A DNA stretch of 64,000 nucleotides from Pegea sp. RAD2-039. Its lineage: Eukaryota; Chordata; Thaliacea; Salpida; Salpidae. Both the position numbers and the translations under genes were made by a program. The notes under the pieces are model-generated. The model saw only the letters and a list, made by a program, of their open reading frames with translations, did no database searches and was not told the origin of the DNA. Where the stretch lies: NCBI GenBank assembly GCA_034620365.1, contig JAQGEQ010000017.1, forward strand, positions 1 to 64,000, read 5' to 3'. Numbering within the stretch: position 1 is the stretch's first letter; each line of letters opens with the position of its first letter. Shown piece after piece: positions 35,301-46,397 of the stretch.

Positions 35301-38130
35301 GATTGGCTGATTGCTGGTTGGTTGTTTGCTGATTGGCTGGTTGGTGATTGGTTGGTTGCTGATTGGCTGGTTGCTGATTGGCTGGTTGCTGATTGGCTGG
35401 TTGCTGATTGGTTGGTTGCTGATTGGTTGGTTGCTGATTGGTCGGTTGCTGATTGGCTGGTTGCTGATTGGTTGTTTGCTGATTGGCTGGTTGCTGATTG
35501 GTTGGTTGCTGATTGGTTGATCGGTTTCAGGTTTGGTTCGACAACAACGGTTATCATTCGATGCCTATTTGGATGAATGTCTTGAACAACGCGCGATTGA
35601 GATCTCGTCTACCTCCTGATGTTGATCCTAATCAATTTGGTATCGTCGCTATTAACCATCCAATTAACTTAACTGAACAAAATGTCGACCTGGCTGCTTT
35701 GTACGTCCTCTAACTTGTCTAGTTGTCCCATGCTGACCATCTATTCTCTTCCAGGACACAGAGTGCATCCAACACACTCGTGTCTCTTTCTATCATCTTC
35801 GCACTCTCATTTGTTCCTTCAAGTTTTGTTCTTTTTCTCATTGAAGAACGGACCTCAAAAGCAAAACATCTTCAGTTCATCAGTGGAGTCAATCCAATCA
35901 TATATTGGATCACAAACTACCTCTGGGATTTAGTGAGACTTCAACATCCACAATAATCTTCTGAAATCTCTTTTTTCAGATCAATTATTCTATTCCTGCT
36001 CTTATCATAGTCCTCATCTTCATCTGCTTTCAAACTGATGCATATGTGTCTTCTGCAAATCTTCCATGCCTCATCACTATCTTGATCTTGTACGGGTTTT
36101 CAGTGATCCCTATGATGTATCCAGCAAGCTTCTACTTCGAGGTCAGTTATCATCATCACTACCACCTCTTATCTGGTCCATTTAGGTTCCAAGCACGGCC
36201 TATGTGGTCCTGACCTGCGTCAATATCTTCATTGGAGTCAACACTTGCATCGCCACCACCATCTTAGAGGTCTTTCTCCTCGTCTTTTCATCTTTCTCCT
36301 CATCAGATCTTTCTGCAGCTCCTGAATGAGCCCAACTTGGATCTTGTAAACAATTACCTCAAGAAAATCTTCCTCATCTTCCCTCAATACTGTTTGGGTC
36401 GGGGACTGATAGACATGGCCATCAACCAAGCATATGCTGATGCCTATGCCCAGTTTGGTTAGTTGCTGCCCACTGATTGGCGGTTGTCAATGGTAACTGA
36501 ATGCTACAGGTGTGGACACGTTTGAGGACCCATTCACTTTTTCACTGGTCGGTAGAAACTTGATGTCCATGGCCATCTTGGGTTTCGTTTTCTTTTTTTT
36601 TGCCCTACTTCTTCAATACAAGTGACCCAGCCGCCTTCTAGTGGCACTCCTTGTGACTTCATATCATCACAGCTTCTTCATTGGGAGCGGGGACCTTTTT
36701 GAAAAGGATGAAGATGCAGCATCACTAGAAGATGAAGATGATGACGTTGTGGATGAAAAACGAAAAGTTGAGAAATCTGCAGATGGTGATGACGTCTTAC
36801 AGATCCGTAAATTAACGAAGATCTACAAGAAAAGAGGAAGTAATCTCCCTCTAGTGGCTGTAAAAAGGTATCAAACTAAAGATCACGATCTGAGATGTTG
36901 ATCTTCTTCTCTTCAGTATGTCTCTTGGAGTTCCTGCAGCTGAATGCTTCGGACTTTTAGGGGTGAACGGAGCTGGAAAAACGACCACCTTCCAAATGCT
37001 CACCGGTGACACTACGCCATCAAGTGGTGATGCAATCATCTGTGGACATAGTGTCCGAAAAGATCTTGAAAAAGTCCAACAGAAGACAGGATACTGTCCC
37101 CAATTCGAAGCTCTTAATAGCATGTTAACTGGTGAACTTCAATCCAACAATTTCCTTCTAGAAGTCATCTTCATGTGTTGCTAGGTTACGAGCATCTTCA
37201 GTTGTACGCGAGACTTCGGGGAGTCCCTGAATGTGACATTGACCGCGTGGCTGAGTGGGCCAGTTCTAATTTCGGTCTGGCCCACTATGCCAGTACACCA
37301 GCTGGTACTTACAGTGGTGGCAACAAACGCAAGTTGTCTGCTGCAATTGCCTTCATCGGAAGACCTTCTATCGTCTTCTTGGATGAACCTACAGCGGGAA
37401 TGGATCCACTATCGCGTCGCTTCCTCTGGAGTCGGATCACAGAAGCGGTGAAGAGCGGTCAGTGCGTAGTGATGACGTCACACAGCATGGAAGAGTGTGA
37501 AGTGTTGTGTACGAGGCTGGCCATTATGGTCAACGGCCAATTTCGATGTATCGGAACAACTCAACATTTAAAGAATAAGTGAGTTGATGACGTAGGTGGT
37601 GACGTGATTGTATGTTGATGACGTCATCAGGTTCGGCAAGGGCTACACTTTCTCATTAAGAGCTGAAGGGCAGCAGAAAGACGTGTCCCTCATCCAAAAG
37701 TTTGTTCAAAATCGATTTCCTGCTGCTGTTCTGAAAGAAATCCACTGTAACATGTTAGTGGTGAGTTGTGATGACGTCATTGGTGTAGTGATGACGTCAT
37801 TGACTGGTTAATGTTTTAGTATCAGTTGAAATTGATGGACATCAAACTTGGAGAGTTATTTGAAATTGTGGAAGAGAATAAGAAGTCTTTGAAAATTGAA
37901 GATTATTCGATCAGTCAGACTACATTAGATGAAGTTTGTAAAAAATTTCAACAACTAATTAGTCACGTGATACGTTTTAGGTGTTTGTCGAGTTTGCCAA
38001 ACTACAAACTGATGGATCAGGAGAAGATCAAACTGAAGATCTACCCCACGAACATCTTCAGTATGATCCTGATGATATTGCTCTCACTAAAGTTTCTAAA
38101 ACATCCAACCTTAAATGTGGTGTTATGTGA
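23333..38130 (+). CDS. full-length ABCA-type lipid transporter (ABCA1/ABCA4 class)
   Basis: ATP-driven lipid exporter/flippase of the plasma or endomembrane. The 46-position exon model (one of two alternative exons 13) gives 6,783 nt, exactly 2,260 aa; human ABCA1 has 2,261. Exons: 23333-23395, 23454-23547, 24224-24365, 24415-24557, 24610-24725, 24772-24969, 25027-25239, 25336-25430, 25511-25608, 25661-25818, 25868-26132, 26506-26614, 26679-26855 or 26970-27170, 27336-27450, 27501-27608, 27727-27836, 27896-28007, 28053-28234, 28288-28506, 28560-28790, 28849-29066, 29120-29253, 32476-32607, 32664-32742, 32790-32910, 32964-33097, 33153-33194, 33381-33446, 33580-33742, 33793-33945, 33994-34136, 34189-34305, 34355-34472, 34523-34694, 35531-35700, 35755-35932, 35980-36141, 36186-36269, 36319-36457, 36510-36621, 36673-36867, 36917-37131, 37185-37578, 37631-37760, 37820-37933, 37981-38130. 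Order: TM1 (KLLLWKNW), large ectodomain ([13 protein letters not shown]), TM2-6, NBD1 ([28 protein letters not shown]), second half (LELQPWMY ectodomain), NBD2 ([31 protein letters not shown]), C-terminal VFVEFAK. Both Walker sets look intact. Confidence 0.97.
23562..24215. repeat. 17-bp minisatellite in ABCA intron 2 carrying E-box plus AP-1 site
   Basis: About 38 copies of CACGTGACTCATCTAAC, with variants CACATG, ACTTATC, TCTGAC and TAATCAC. Nearly every unit holds the palindrome CACGTG (E-box) overlapping TGACTCA (AP-1/TRE). The array fills almost all of intron 2 (23548-24223) and stops about 8 bp before the intron's TAG acceptor. The repeat of variant strings (for example the CACATG unit recurring with the same neighbours) shows past block duplication. 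Confidence 0.97.
26679..26855 (+). other. ABCA alternative exon 13a
   Basis: 177 nt encoding [20 protein letters not shown], then HLQDLIERS and [12 protein letters not shown]. It aligns with the ABCA1 stretch YWDPG...GGFAYLQDVVEQ...MPYPCYVDD that ends the first ectodomain just before TM2. It begins after two bases of a codon and ends after two, so it splices in frame from exon 12 (26614) to exon 14 (27336). Confidence 0.85.
26970..27170 (+). other. ABCA alternative exon 13b
   Basis: 201 nt encoding [33 protein letters not shown] and [13 protein letters not shown], the same segment as exon 13a with an extra eight codons in the middle. Its boundary phases are identical to 13a, so it can replace 13a exactly; joining both would also keep frame but would duplicate the segment. 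The intron between them is 114 bp and is less AT-rich than the other introns here. A second acceptor-like CCCAG near 26935 would give the wrong phase from exon 12. Confidence 0.85.
27609..27722. repeat. short tandem repeat of ATCTTCATCTTCTG in ABCA intron 15
   Basis: About seven copies of a 14-16-bp unit (GATCTTCATCTTCTGATCTT) occupy nearly the whole 118-bp intron. The same pyrimidine-rich words recur in other introns of the gene (for example near 26640, 32655 and 36290), suggesting a shared polypyrimidine style rather than a separate element. Confidence 0.75.
29254..32475. repeat. 3.2-kb, 20-bp minisatellite filling ABCA intron 22, a 3' splice site motif in nearly every unit
   Basis: About 160 copies of GTTTTCAGCTTGTTTCTGTC, with C/T, AT/CT and AGC/AGT variants. 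It lies between the codons for IAIISQ and GKLKCCGSS within NBD1. Nearly every unit contains a pyrimidine tract followed by CAG. The real acceptor is the last, slightly different site (TTTGTTGCAG at 32475). Because the unit lacks stop codons in plus-strand frames, frames of 700-950 codons run through it; these are artefacts. In the last kilobase, blocks with the variants TTTCCAG and TTTTATG recur (near 31560, 31940 and 32220), showing segmental duplication. Confidence 0.98.
34695..35530. repeat. 15-bp minisatellite filling ABCA intron 34
   Basis: About 50 copies of GATTGGCTGGTTGCT, with GGTTGGTT, GTTGTTTGCT and GCTGGTTGCTGGTT variants, between the exons ending NNK and beginning VWFDNNGYH. Nearly every unit contains ATTGG, the inverse of a CCAAT box. 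As the unit is a multiple of three without stops, both strands read open for long stretches (Ala-Asp-Trp-Leu-Val and Ser-Ala-Thr-Asn-Gln repeats); these are not genes. Confidence 0.97.
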
Positions 38131-38479
38131 AATGAACTTTCGACTATTTCTATATTTTTAATTTCTATTTCATCTTATATAATCATCTATGAAAAGAAGA
38201 CATCATGAACTGATGTAGATACGTAAGCTATAACTGCATCTCACTTTTTGTTACTGAATTCTTTTAAAAAATCAATTTATTTTCGAATCTAAAATCATTT
38301 GTTTATATTTTTTGTAAACTTTCTAATTTTATTTATAACTTTATACGGCGCACAATACAAAGTACTTTAATCTGTGAATTAAATATTGAATGAAGGAAAA
38401 GAAAACTTTGTAGAAAAAGTTGAATGAGATGAAAATAGAACAAAATCAAGTTACAAACTTTCTTTATTTTCTCATAACC

Positions 38480-40108
38480 TTAAACTACGTCATCACATAA
38501 CAAAGTTGTCGTCTTCTGTACTAAACAAGCTTCCCTTATTGAAGCAGCAGCAAATAACAATCGAATAATTACGTGGTAGTCTTTAATAAAATACTTTGTT
38601 GATTCAATATCAAAATAAGAATGAAATTCATCACTCCATCTATTTAGTGAATCATTAAACATCAAATCATTTGTTTCTGGATCAGTAACTGGTGAAGGTT
38701 CTCGTTTGTTCCCTCCTACTGTTTGCTGGATCTTCTTTCGACCCCCACATGGCTTTTGAGGTTTACTTCTTTTTGCAATACATCGAAGACAGTCTTTTTC
38801 TCCGTTTTCTGCTTTTCTTTCGCCTAGTTTCAATCCCATGTACTTCAGTTGGCAGTCTTCTGGATATGAGTAAAGTAGATGCACTGGGACATACGAAAGA
38901 TTAGAGAGATCTACCTTCTGCTTGCTGCTGTTGGCGTAAGTGACATTTATTCGTTGCAACGGAGTGAAAGAAGGATATTTCAGAGGAATATTCATTTGAC
39001 AATCCATCGTGAAAGCCTTCATAGGAATGTTGTTAGCAATCACCCAATTAAAAGACCCATTTGACGATGGAACCAAATATTCTGATCCAACAATCTTGTT
39101 GTAATTGTTTTTTCCTTGTGTTAGAAGGTTATTCATCCAACAAACTTGTTGGGCATCTAATTTGATGAAATCTTCACTACTGTGATCTTCACAATTTCTT
39201 AAATTGAAAACTTCAATCTTACCAGGCTGTCTCTTAGCTTTTGTAAAGTGCTCCTTACATTCAGGACATTTTTTTGACAGCTTAATGCAACCAAACTCTC
39301 TCTTACCTCTATTTAGTCTCTGTTCTTTTAATTTTAATGATCTATTAACCATTTCTTCTTCTTCTTTTATCATCATCATTATTAACCGTTTAGTTTTACT
39401 AACTGATGGGTCGTTTTCGATTCGGTACCCCATTTTCGTTCGACATCTTCTCACAGCTTTTTTAATCTCTTCCCTTTCACATCGCTTCATCCTTAAAACG
39501 ACGTCAGTATTGTGATTAGATGAAGAAGTAGTCTTTACACTGTCAGGAGTCACTTTGAACCCTTCAGCTGCTTTTTTTAAGTTTGATTGCCAGCTCTTAC
39601 TAATGATTGCTTCATCAGCTTTAAGATCTACAGTTACTGGAGGAAATCCAGTAAAGTCATTAGGATTAAAAACAAAGCCAGCAGATTTAGAAGCAAATCT
39701 TCCAACTGTTTTATTTTCAGATGTAACTTCATCTTTAATAGGGTTGCTTATCGAAGGAGCCGGGTTTTCAGCATTTGAATCTGTCTTCAAACCACTTTTA
39801 GTTCCTTTAACGATTGAAGCAAATGTTGGTTTCGAATCATCATTTTCACTTTTCTTTTCTTTACACGTCGGAAAATTTCTCCAAATTGGAGTAACTGTTT
39901 GCTGGAACAGATTGTTTTTTGGTGAAATGAACGAACTTTCTTCATCAGTTTTTTTTCTATTATTTTCTTCTACCTTACTGACTGCTTTTTTTAGGTTTGG
40001 TATTTTTGCATCTTCACGCCAATGTCTAGTTTTCATACTTTTAATACGCTGGCGAATCTCGTAAAAGATTCCAGAGTCCTGATTAGACTCAGAACGCGAA
40101 GGTTTCAT
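38480..40108 (-). CDS. intronless protein of unknown function (542 aa)
   Basis: A single open frame of 542 codons, far longer than chance in this AT-rich DNA, convergent with ABCA (its stop is 350 bp from the ABCA stop). The N-terminal 220 residues are hydrophilic and low in hydrophobic clusters (probably disordered). A basic region with a run of Glu (MIKEEEEMVNRSLKLKEQRL) follows near residue 250. Two Cys pairs then suggest metal binding: KKCPECKEHF near residue 280 and DCLRCIAKRS...KPCGG near residue 440. There is no signal peptide or membrane segment. A minus-strand AATAAA lies at 38463-38468, only about 12 bp past the stop. I do not recognise the family; a nuclear or RNA-binding role would be a guess from charge and Cys pairs alone. 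The lack of introns raises the possibility of a retrocopy. Confidence 0.72.
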   Translation of the reverse strand: MKPSRSESNQDSGIFYEIRQRIKSMKTRHWREDAKIPNLKKAVSKVEENNRKKTDEESSFISPKNNLFQQTVTPIWRNFPTCKEKKSENDDSKPTFASIVKGTKSGLKTDSNAENPAPSISNPIKDEVTSENKTVGRFASKSAGFVFNPNDFTGFPPVTVDLKADEAIISKSWQSNLKKAAEGFKVTPDSVKTTSSSNHNTDVVLRMKRCEREEIKKAVRRCRTKMGYRIENDPSVSKTKRLIMMMIKEEEEMVNRSLKLKEQRLNRGKREFGCIKLSKKCPECKEHFTKAKRQPGKIEVFNLRNCEDHSSEDFIKLDAQQVCWMNNLLTQGKNNYNKIVGSEYLVPSSNGSFNWVIANNIPMKAFTMDCQMNIPLKYPSFTPLQRINVTYANSSKQKVDLSNLSYVPVHLLYSYPEDCQLKYMGLKLGERKAENGEKDCLRCIAKRSKPQKPCGGRKKIQQTVGGNKREPSPVTDPETNDLMFNDSLNRWSDEFHSYFDIESTKYFIKDYHVIIRLLFAAASIREACLVQKTTTLLCDDVV

Positions 40109-41696
40109 AGGAGTATAAGACTTTGTACAAGTGTTAATTCAACTTTGAGACAAAATCAGTTTGAAGAGGGAGTTATTTGCTGATATTGTTATTTGCTGAT
40201 ACTATTATTTATTGACAATTATGACGACATAATTTATAAAAAACATAAACTTTTCATTCAAAATTTTTTCAAGTTATTTAGTTGATAGCTTTTAAAACTT
40301 TTAGAATTTTATAAAACAAACTTTCCTTTTTTTACACATTAACTTGAAATGTTCGACTTTTATATCTTGTTTTTTAAACTTAATAACAAATTATTTGAAG
40401 CAATTAAGTTAATGAAAGATCAAAACTCAACTTTTTAAACAACACATTTTTGTCTGATAAGAAATTACTTTGTTCAAATTTAACTTACCAAAAACATTCA
40501 ATCGCTTAATTTTGAATAAGTTTTCACTAAAAAAATACTTATTCATTGAATTACTAAAAAAGTATTTAGCTTGTAGACTACTTATTCTTTTTAAAGTAAT
40601 ATTTTAATATGCATGTTGTAAAAATAACATCTTTTTATAAACACTGTAGTATTATGAACATAAACATTCATTTAAGATAATTATGTTCTTACAGTAAAAC
40701 TTATCATTAAAATTTCATAGCAAAGCTAAGATTACATCAACTCAAACTAAATGTGCGTTGATGTATTTATGCAAAACTATATTTCAAAAATTAAATCATA
40801 AAAAAGATAAAAAGTAGTTCATTTAGGATATAATTTTTGATTAATTGTAATATTTGCATAAAACTTTTTCTGTTGTTTCAACAAATTATTTCCTCGATAA
40901 TAAATACATTTTATAAAAAATAATTTTTGATTTTAAATCATTTTAAAAACGCTTAGAAAGCAAAATTTCAAATTAAATAAATTTGAGGACAACATAAAAC
41001 AATTTTTTCACTGTAATGTCTAATTTTCAGTTTAAACTCTTAATTGTTTAAAGTTTAAACAAAAAAATTCTAAAAAAAGGAATCTGTTGTTTCTAATTTA
41101 CTGAAATGTTTTTTTAGTTTTGTAGATTTTATGTCATTTAGCTTTCAAAAATCTCCTTATAAAGAAATGTTTTGAAATTAAACAGTTTTAATCGTTACAT
41201 AATTCAGACTTTTATATTACTTTAAAATTAAAGTTTGTTGTACTTTTAAGAATAATTATTCTAATCATAAAAGTTTTTATAGATTAAAAAAACAGAATTA
41301 ATGTTTTGAGACAATTTAATTAGAAGACTTTTTCAAACAAGTCAAGAGTTAATTGTAAAAAGTAAAATCTCAAATCAAACTACAAACCAATCATCAAAAA
41401 ATTATTTTTTTCCTTTTATTTTGCTTTTGAAACAATTTTAAGAAACAAAAGATGAAAAGAAGCAAAGAAAATAACAAAAAAGGAAACGAAAAAGTGGTTC
41501 GCGCGAAAAAAGGTCGAAATGACTTTGATGGCAGTTCGACTTGTGATTTGCTTTCTGCGGATGAATATTTACAAGAAACATTTAAATACGCGGCCTGCGC
41601 ACAATTTCAAATAAAAAATACTCGTTTTCATCCACTGATCTTAAAAACATCCGCTAGATGTCACTGTTTCTTATTTAGATTAGAAATGATAAAGAT
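40109..41696. other. AT-rich intergenic stretch
   Basis: Mostly low-complexity AT-rich DNA. An 82-codon plus-strand frame at 41452-41700 begins with a Lys/Asn-rich leader and overlaps the Hedgehog stop codon on the other strand; its codon content changes to Hedgehog-3'-UTR-like sequence and I do not accept it as a gene. Confidence 0.5.
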
Positions 41697-44600
41697 TTAA
41701 ATCTCACAAGGCCAATAGAGGTGCTCTGGAAGAATCCATGTTGCTAGGTGATGTAGAATGACCGCGAAACGCGAGACTCCCCAACTACCGACTGATGAAG
41801 TCTTTTTATCGTCGTCAGAACCGAACATCAAATATTTCGAATAATGGAAAAGGCGAAATGGAAGCGTGACGTAATGAGCGCAAGTGTGGCACTCCATTGA
41901 AGCGTAACAAGAAGCTGCTACGTCATCGATGACGATAGTTCCGCCCCACGTGATTGGTGCAAATACACCGGAAGTGGAAGTGATGTTTGTGACGTTGATG
42001 ATTCGCGTCGAAAAGAGATTTCCGGTGTTGCTACTTCGATACAAAAACCTTCCCGCAATCGCGCGACTTGCATACTGCATCTTGATGACGTCATCACCAT
42101 CACCAATCCCAATTAGATGATTGGGAGTGACTTCGAGATGATTCCCATCTTCTGTGATAATCCTGATCAAATCAAATCTTCCAATCTTCTCAGAATCAAT
42201 AAATTCGAGGAAGATGTCTTCTCGAAGTCGCCCGTTGTCATCGAAACCGATCACTCGATCTCCGCGCTTCAGATCAGATACGGGCGACGAGAAGCCGTTG
42301 CTAAGGGCAACCCGGGATTTCCCCGAGAAGCAACCACGAGGCAGGATTTCGGCAACATCATCTAAAAAATCATTTTGTTCAAAAAATGTTCAATTAAAAA
42401 TGAAACTAGAACGCGCTAGTGATTGATTGAATGCAGAAATCGTCGCGCGTAATGTGACGTCACTGAAATATGTTAATAGAAATAACTTTGGTAGAAATGT
42501 AATCTGTGTAAGGTAGATGAAGTAAACAAATAAAGATGAAATGTTTAATAAAAATGTTTTTTGCTGAAACAAGTCTTTTGTTGAAGAATCTTTTAATGGA
42601 ATTAATCTAACACAATCATATCCCGATCTTTACTCTTCTGTTTGATCAACTTAAGATGATATTTGCTGAGATGTAGATGAGACAACAAAGATTTTTTACT
42701 CGTCTCTTCCTCAAAGTAAGCTATAAAAATTTCGACTAAAATTTCAAATTTATCGACATTTTCTTCTTTCTAATTTCCTTCTAATAACTCGACTAGACGC
42801 GACTGAATTTCCAAATAAGGCAATTGAAGCGCGTTAACTTGGAACTGATGACATTTACTGGACCTTCTATCACCTTCATACCTCATTAACCAACTTTTTT
42901 TGGATTTTTTCCAAAGATATCAACTTGAAAATTATTCACAAAAACGTTCATGAAAAAGGAATTGTTCAAAAAGAATTTTCAATTTTCTTCTTTAAAAGAT
43001 TCGAAATGATGAAGATCTAATGATCACAGATGAAAGATCAACAAATTTAATAAAAATTGAAACCTGAGAGGCAGGAACAATGAATATATTCTCGTTGGTG
43101 GTGTACAAAATCAAAGCCAACTTTCACTGCCAATGCTGCAATCATTCCTAAACGTTCTGCATCCTGCTCTTTCGGATGCTTGCTCTTTGAGAGTTTATTG
43201 TTTACGGTGATGTCTAGCGCTCGCCCTGAAAGACAGAAAAGTTGTTAAAAGTCTTCAGAAACTTTGCTACTTGCTTCTTCATGTTAATTAGATCAATATT
43301 TGATCTTTGCAAACTATATGAGTCATAAGTGATATAATCTCTGCAGGAAACCATTTGATTGTGACAAAATGGATTTTTATTAATCTGGAATTCTTTACTA
43401 GTTAAGTGTTGTTGGTTTCTCACCAAACCCAGAAAGTGTAAAGACATGAAACTAACCTTCAAAGTGGAGGACATTGTGGTCAGCAACTGATCCAACTGGT
43501 CGTGGTTTCCATGCACTCAACACACGAAGTACTTTGTTATGTCCCCATCTACTATTAGCCCAACCAGCTAAAATGTTCAAATAGATCTTACACCTCTGAA
43601 AAAAGAACAACCGATGACATGAGCGTCTTAATCTCAAATTAACCGAACATCTGTAAGATCAATTGAAGAGCAACTAATAAATCCGAAGTCTTTCTGTAAT
43701 TTGAAACCACGTTCTTTCTTTAATCTAGGCTTGAAGGCGAAGTTAAGTAAATAAACACATCAAGCAGTTGATCAACAACTCAAAAGCGCGCTTCAATGAG
43801 TTCTCATATCTTCGACGACTGTCAAATGGTTGTCCGGAATCTCGTGTTGATGACGTGTAGGCGAGGACAGTTAAGTCTTAGCTGCATCCTAATTAGAATG
43901 AAACTATCTTCTTATGGAGCACTGAACCATGACTTGTTGTGGAATACCTGACATTTACTTTTTGTTTGATCAAGTTATTTGAACTGAAATTTTGTATCTC
44001 AGTCGCAGGCGACCATTACGTGATTACCGCTGTTTGCAAAACTCACGATGATGACGTCACCGAGCGCGCGAGCTTTTCACACCCTCCGAGCTGTTCAGAG
44101 GTGTTATTAGCGCGTAGAGAAGTTCACGTCCTAAGCGCGCGCCTCGCACATCGTCGCGTTTGTTTGTTGGAAATCCAATTATTTTGACGAAATCGCGTTT
44201 TAAACGCGATTTTTTCATCTCAACATCACAAAGAATTCTAGCATCACTTCAATAAGACGATGACGTCATCACCAGAGATCACGAAGCGAGCGGCGGCGGC
44301 GGAGTCGATTTCCGATCACAAGGATCGACTTTTGACGTCATCACCGCTAATTGCAGCCTTTCTATGACGTCACTAACAGCGAGTATCTATGACGTCACAT
44401 TAATCCTCATCAAATCTAGTCTCAAAATGGGATTGTTTTGAAGAACAGGGATCTGAATTGGATCAAAATCTCTGCATCTATGAAACGCGGGAGGTACTCG
44501 CGTCGTGATGACGTCATCACCAGCGCGTAGATGAATGAAAGTTGAGGATTTTCCGACTTTTAATCTCATCCTATATTCGAGTGGTTGATGACGTCACGTG

Positions 44601-46397
44601 ATTAAACTATATCTCATTTAAATGACGGGATTAAAATGACGTCATAATGGTCGCGATTGAAAGCGTATTGGGGCTTAGCCGGTCCGAGGACTGTTGCAGT
44701 GTAAGGGTTGTAAGCCATAGAAACGAAAGCGACCACCCGCGTACCTCTATAAGTCGATTATGGGAATAAAATTTGTGGTTCCCATAGAAACCGATGCTCA
44801 TTTGCAAAAGTTATCGAAGTAACAGAAGTTCGTTGCTAAGGCAACAATAGAGCGTCGAATGTGATTGGTTGTTGACAGGTGATCAATAAAATCAAACAGA
44901 AATGGCGTTGAAGATCTTCACGCTTGGATGCGTGCGAAAGACTGCTCCAAATCAAAACTAGATTGTTTGCCAACAAAAGTGGCTTATTCTCGTAGTTGAG
45001 AAACCTTCAATGTTCTGCGAGCTCAACTGATCAAGACAAGCGGTGCTTGCAACAGAAATCGATCTTAAAATTACTCTCGTACAAACAACGCCCGGTTCTC
45101 ACGACTTCAACGCGAATCGCGTTAAACGCCGATATAGTCGGCGATATCGGCCAATCAGAACGCGAGAACGGATACGGAGTCTTGGTCGAGGAGTTTTGGT
45201 GAATTTCTAAATCAACTTGTGATTAGAAAAGATTGGGATGATTTTATTGGATGAGATTGTCGAAATCAGAGCAAAAATAACAAAAAAGGGCCCGCTGATG
45301 GACATGAATTAGGTTGAAGTCCACGAGTGGTTCTTGACAAATATATCTGACCCATTTGAGAGTTTTTAAAGATTGAAGATTTTGTAGTTGATGGTGGGAA
45401 ACACTAAAAAGAATTTATCATTTTAATCGAGTATCTAACAACATCAGGACACAAAAGATCATTTGTTGGATCGTGTTATCCTTGTAAATTGGAAGATTTG
45501 TGTCCGGAGTTGTACTGGATGAATCACAAGATGTAGAATCCATCAATCGAGAAACACTTTCACAAAAGGAAGTGATTAAAGTGTGGGAATAATTTATTTG
45601 AAAGTTCTAATTGTATTTTAATTAGTTTATCTGTCTTCTTCTAATTAAAAACTCTCAAAATGGAAATGTGGAGATGGTTTTAGATGATTGGAACGATTAA
45701 ATTTGAATAATTACAAAAACTCAATTAAAATTGAAATCAGATGAAGATAATAAACTGAGACAGAAAGATTTTTAAAATAAAGAAAATTATCAAAAATATG
45801 ATTGGTAACACTTTTTATCACCTGAGTCATACGCCTAGCATCATCAGATTCAAATTCGATTGCCTCATTTTCGTTGATCACCAGATTATGAAATCGTTCG
45901 CTGTCTCTATTGATCGCCCCTTCAGATGGACCACTTGCCCCGTAGGACAATTCCGTCTGACTTGGTACTCTTGACCACTTTGGTAAGGCTACAACTTTTT
46001 GTGGTCCAGTACGTCTTCCAGCTGTCCCTGGAGCACCTGTACCTGGTCCACAACTTGTGGCAACATCGCACATGACAGACACTAGCAAAATCAAAACTAG
46101 AATTCTTGCGGAACTGTTTTGAAAGTTGATGGACTTATAGTTAGTGACCAGGTGGTCAGGACTCGGTATTTTGTGGTCTAAAATATTTGGAGGTATTCCA
46201 CAACCTAATTGGTCCTGGACTACAGATGGACTTGGTGGTGATGTAAGTGGGAATGAATAGTTTCGTAAAATTTTGCAAATAGGATCAGGATAGAGATCCT
46301 GTGATGATACTTCGGGAACAAAATTGGTTTCTGCGGGGTTATGGTTGATGTGATGTCCGCAGCACGTTCTGAATCTCTTCTGTTTCTGAGTAGACAT
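41697..46397 (-). CDS. hh: Hedgehog morphogen precursor (Hedge + Hog/Hint domains)
   Basis: Secreted signalling protein that cleaves itself and gains cholesterol. Four exons in continuous phase: 45822-46397, 43457-43595, 43064-43225 and 41697-42361, giving 513 aa. An unusually long N-terminal stretch (about 97 residues) precedes a hydrophobic segment (ILVLILLVSVMCDVATS), then Cys116 in SCGPGTG, the expected palmitoylated first residue. The signalling domain keeps GASGPSEGAINRDSERF, MTQRCK and the zinc ligands in LHFEGRALDIT and IHC. Autoprocessing falls at RG302-C303FSG. The Hint part has GDRVIGFDD, LEVTPNHLIG (Thr371/His374), FAPITWGGTIVIDDVAASCY and the final HHLATWILPE. The loop that is acidic in vertebrate Shh (WDEDG) reads WKPRPVG here, and the glutamate of the pseudo-active site appears to be Gln (HHQREYIHC). 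About eight extra residues follow DIT. The first intron is 2.2 kb and rich in CRE palindromes. Confidence 0.95.
44190..44212. repeat. near-perfect 23-bp palindrome in Hedgehog intron 1
   Basis: AAATCGCGTTT, one T, then AAACGCGATTT: arms of 11 bp with a one-base centre, containing two CGCG cores. It lies in the least AT-rich part of the intron, between several TGACGTCA sites. On either strand it ends in a T run, but there is no reason to expect a bacterial-type terminator here. Confidence 0.9.

Noticed and set aside
34772..35576. Open frames of Leu-Val-Ala-Asp-Trp and Ser-Ala-Thr-Asn-Gln repeats on both strands
   Set aside because: Translation of the 15-bp intronic minisatellite; it sits between two ABCA exons in exact phase.
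41452..41700. 82-codon Lys/Asn-rich plus-strand frame
   Set aside because: It overlaps the Hedgehog stop on the opposite strand, has low complexity at its start and no recognisable domain.
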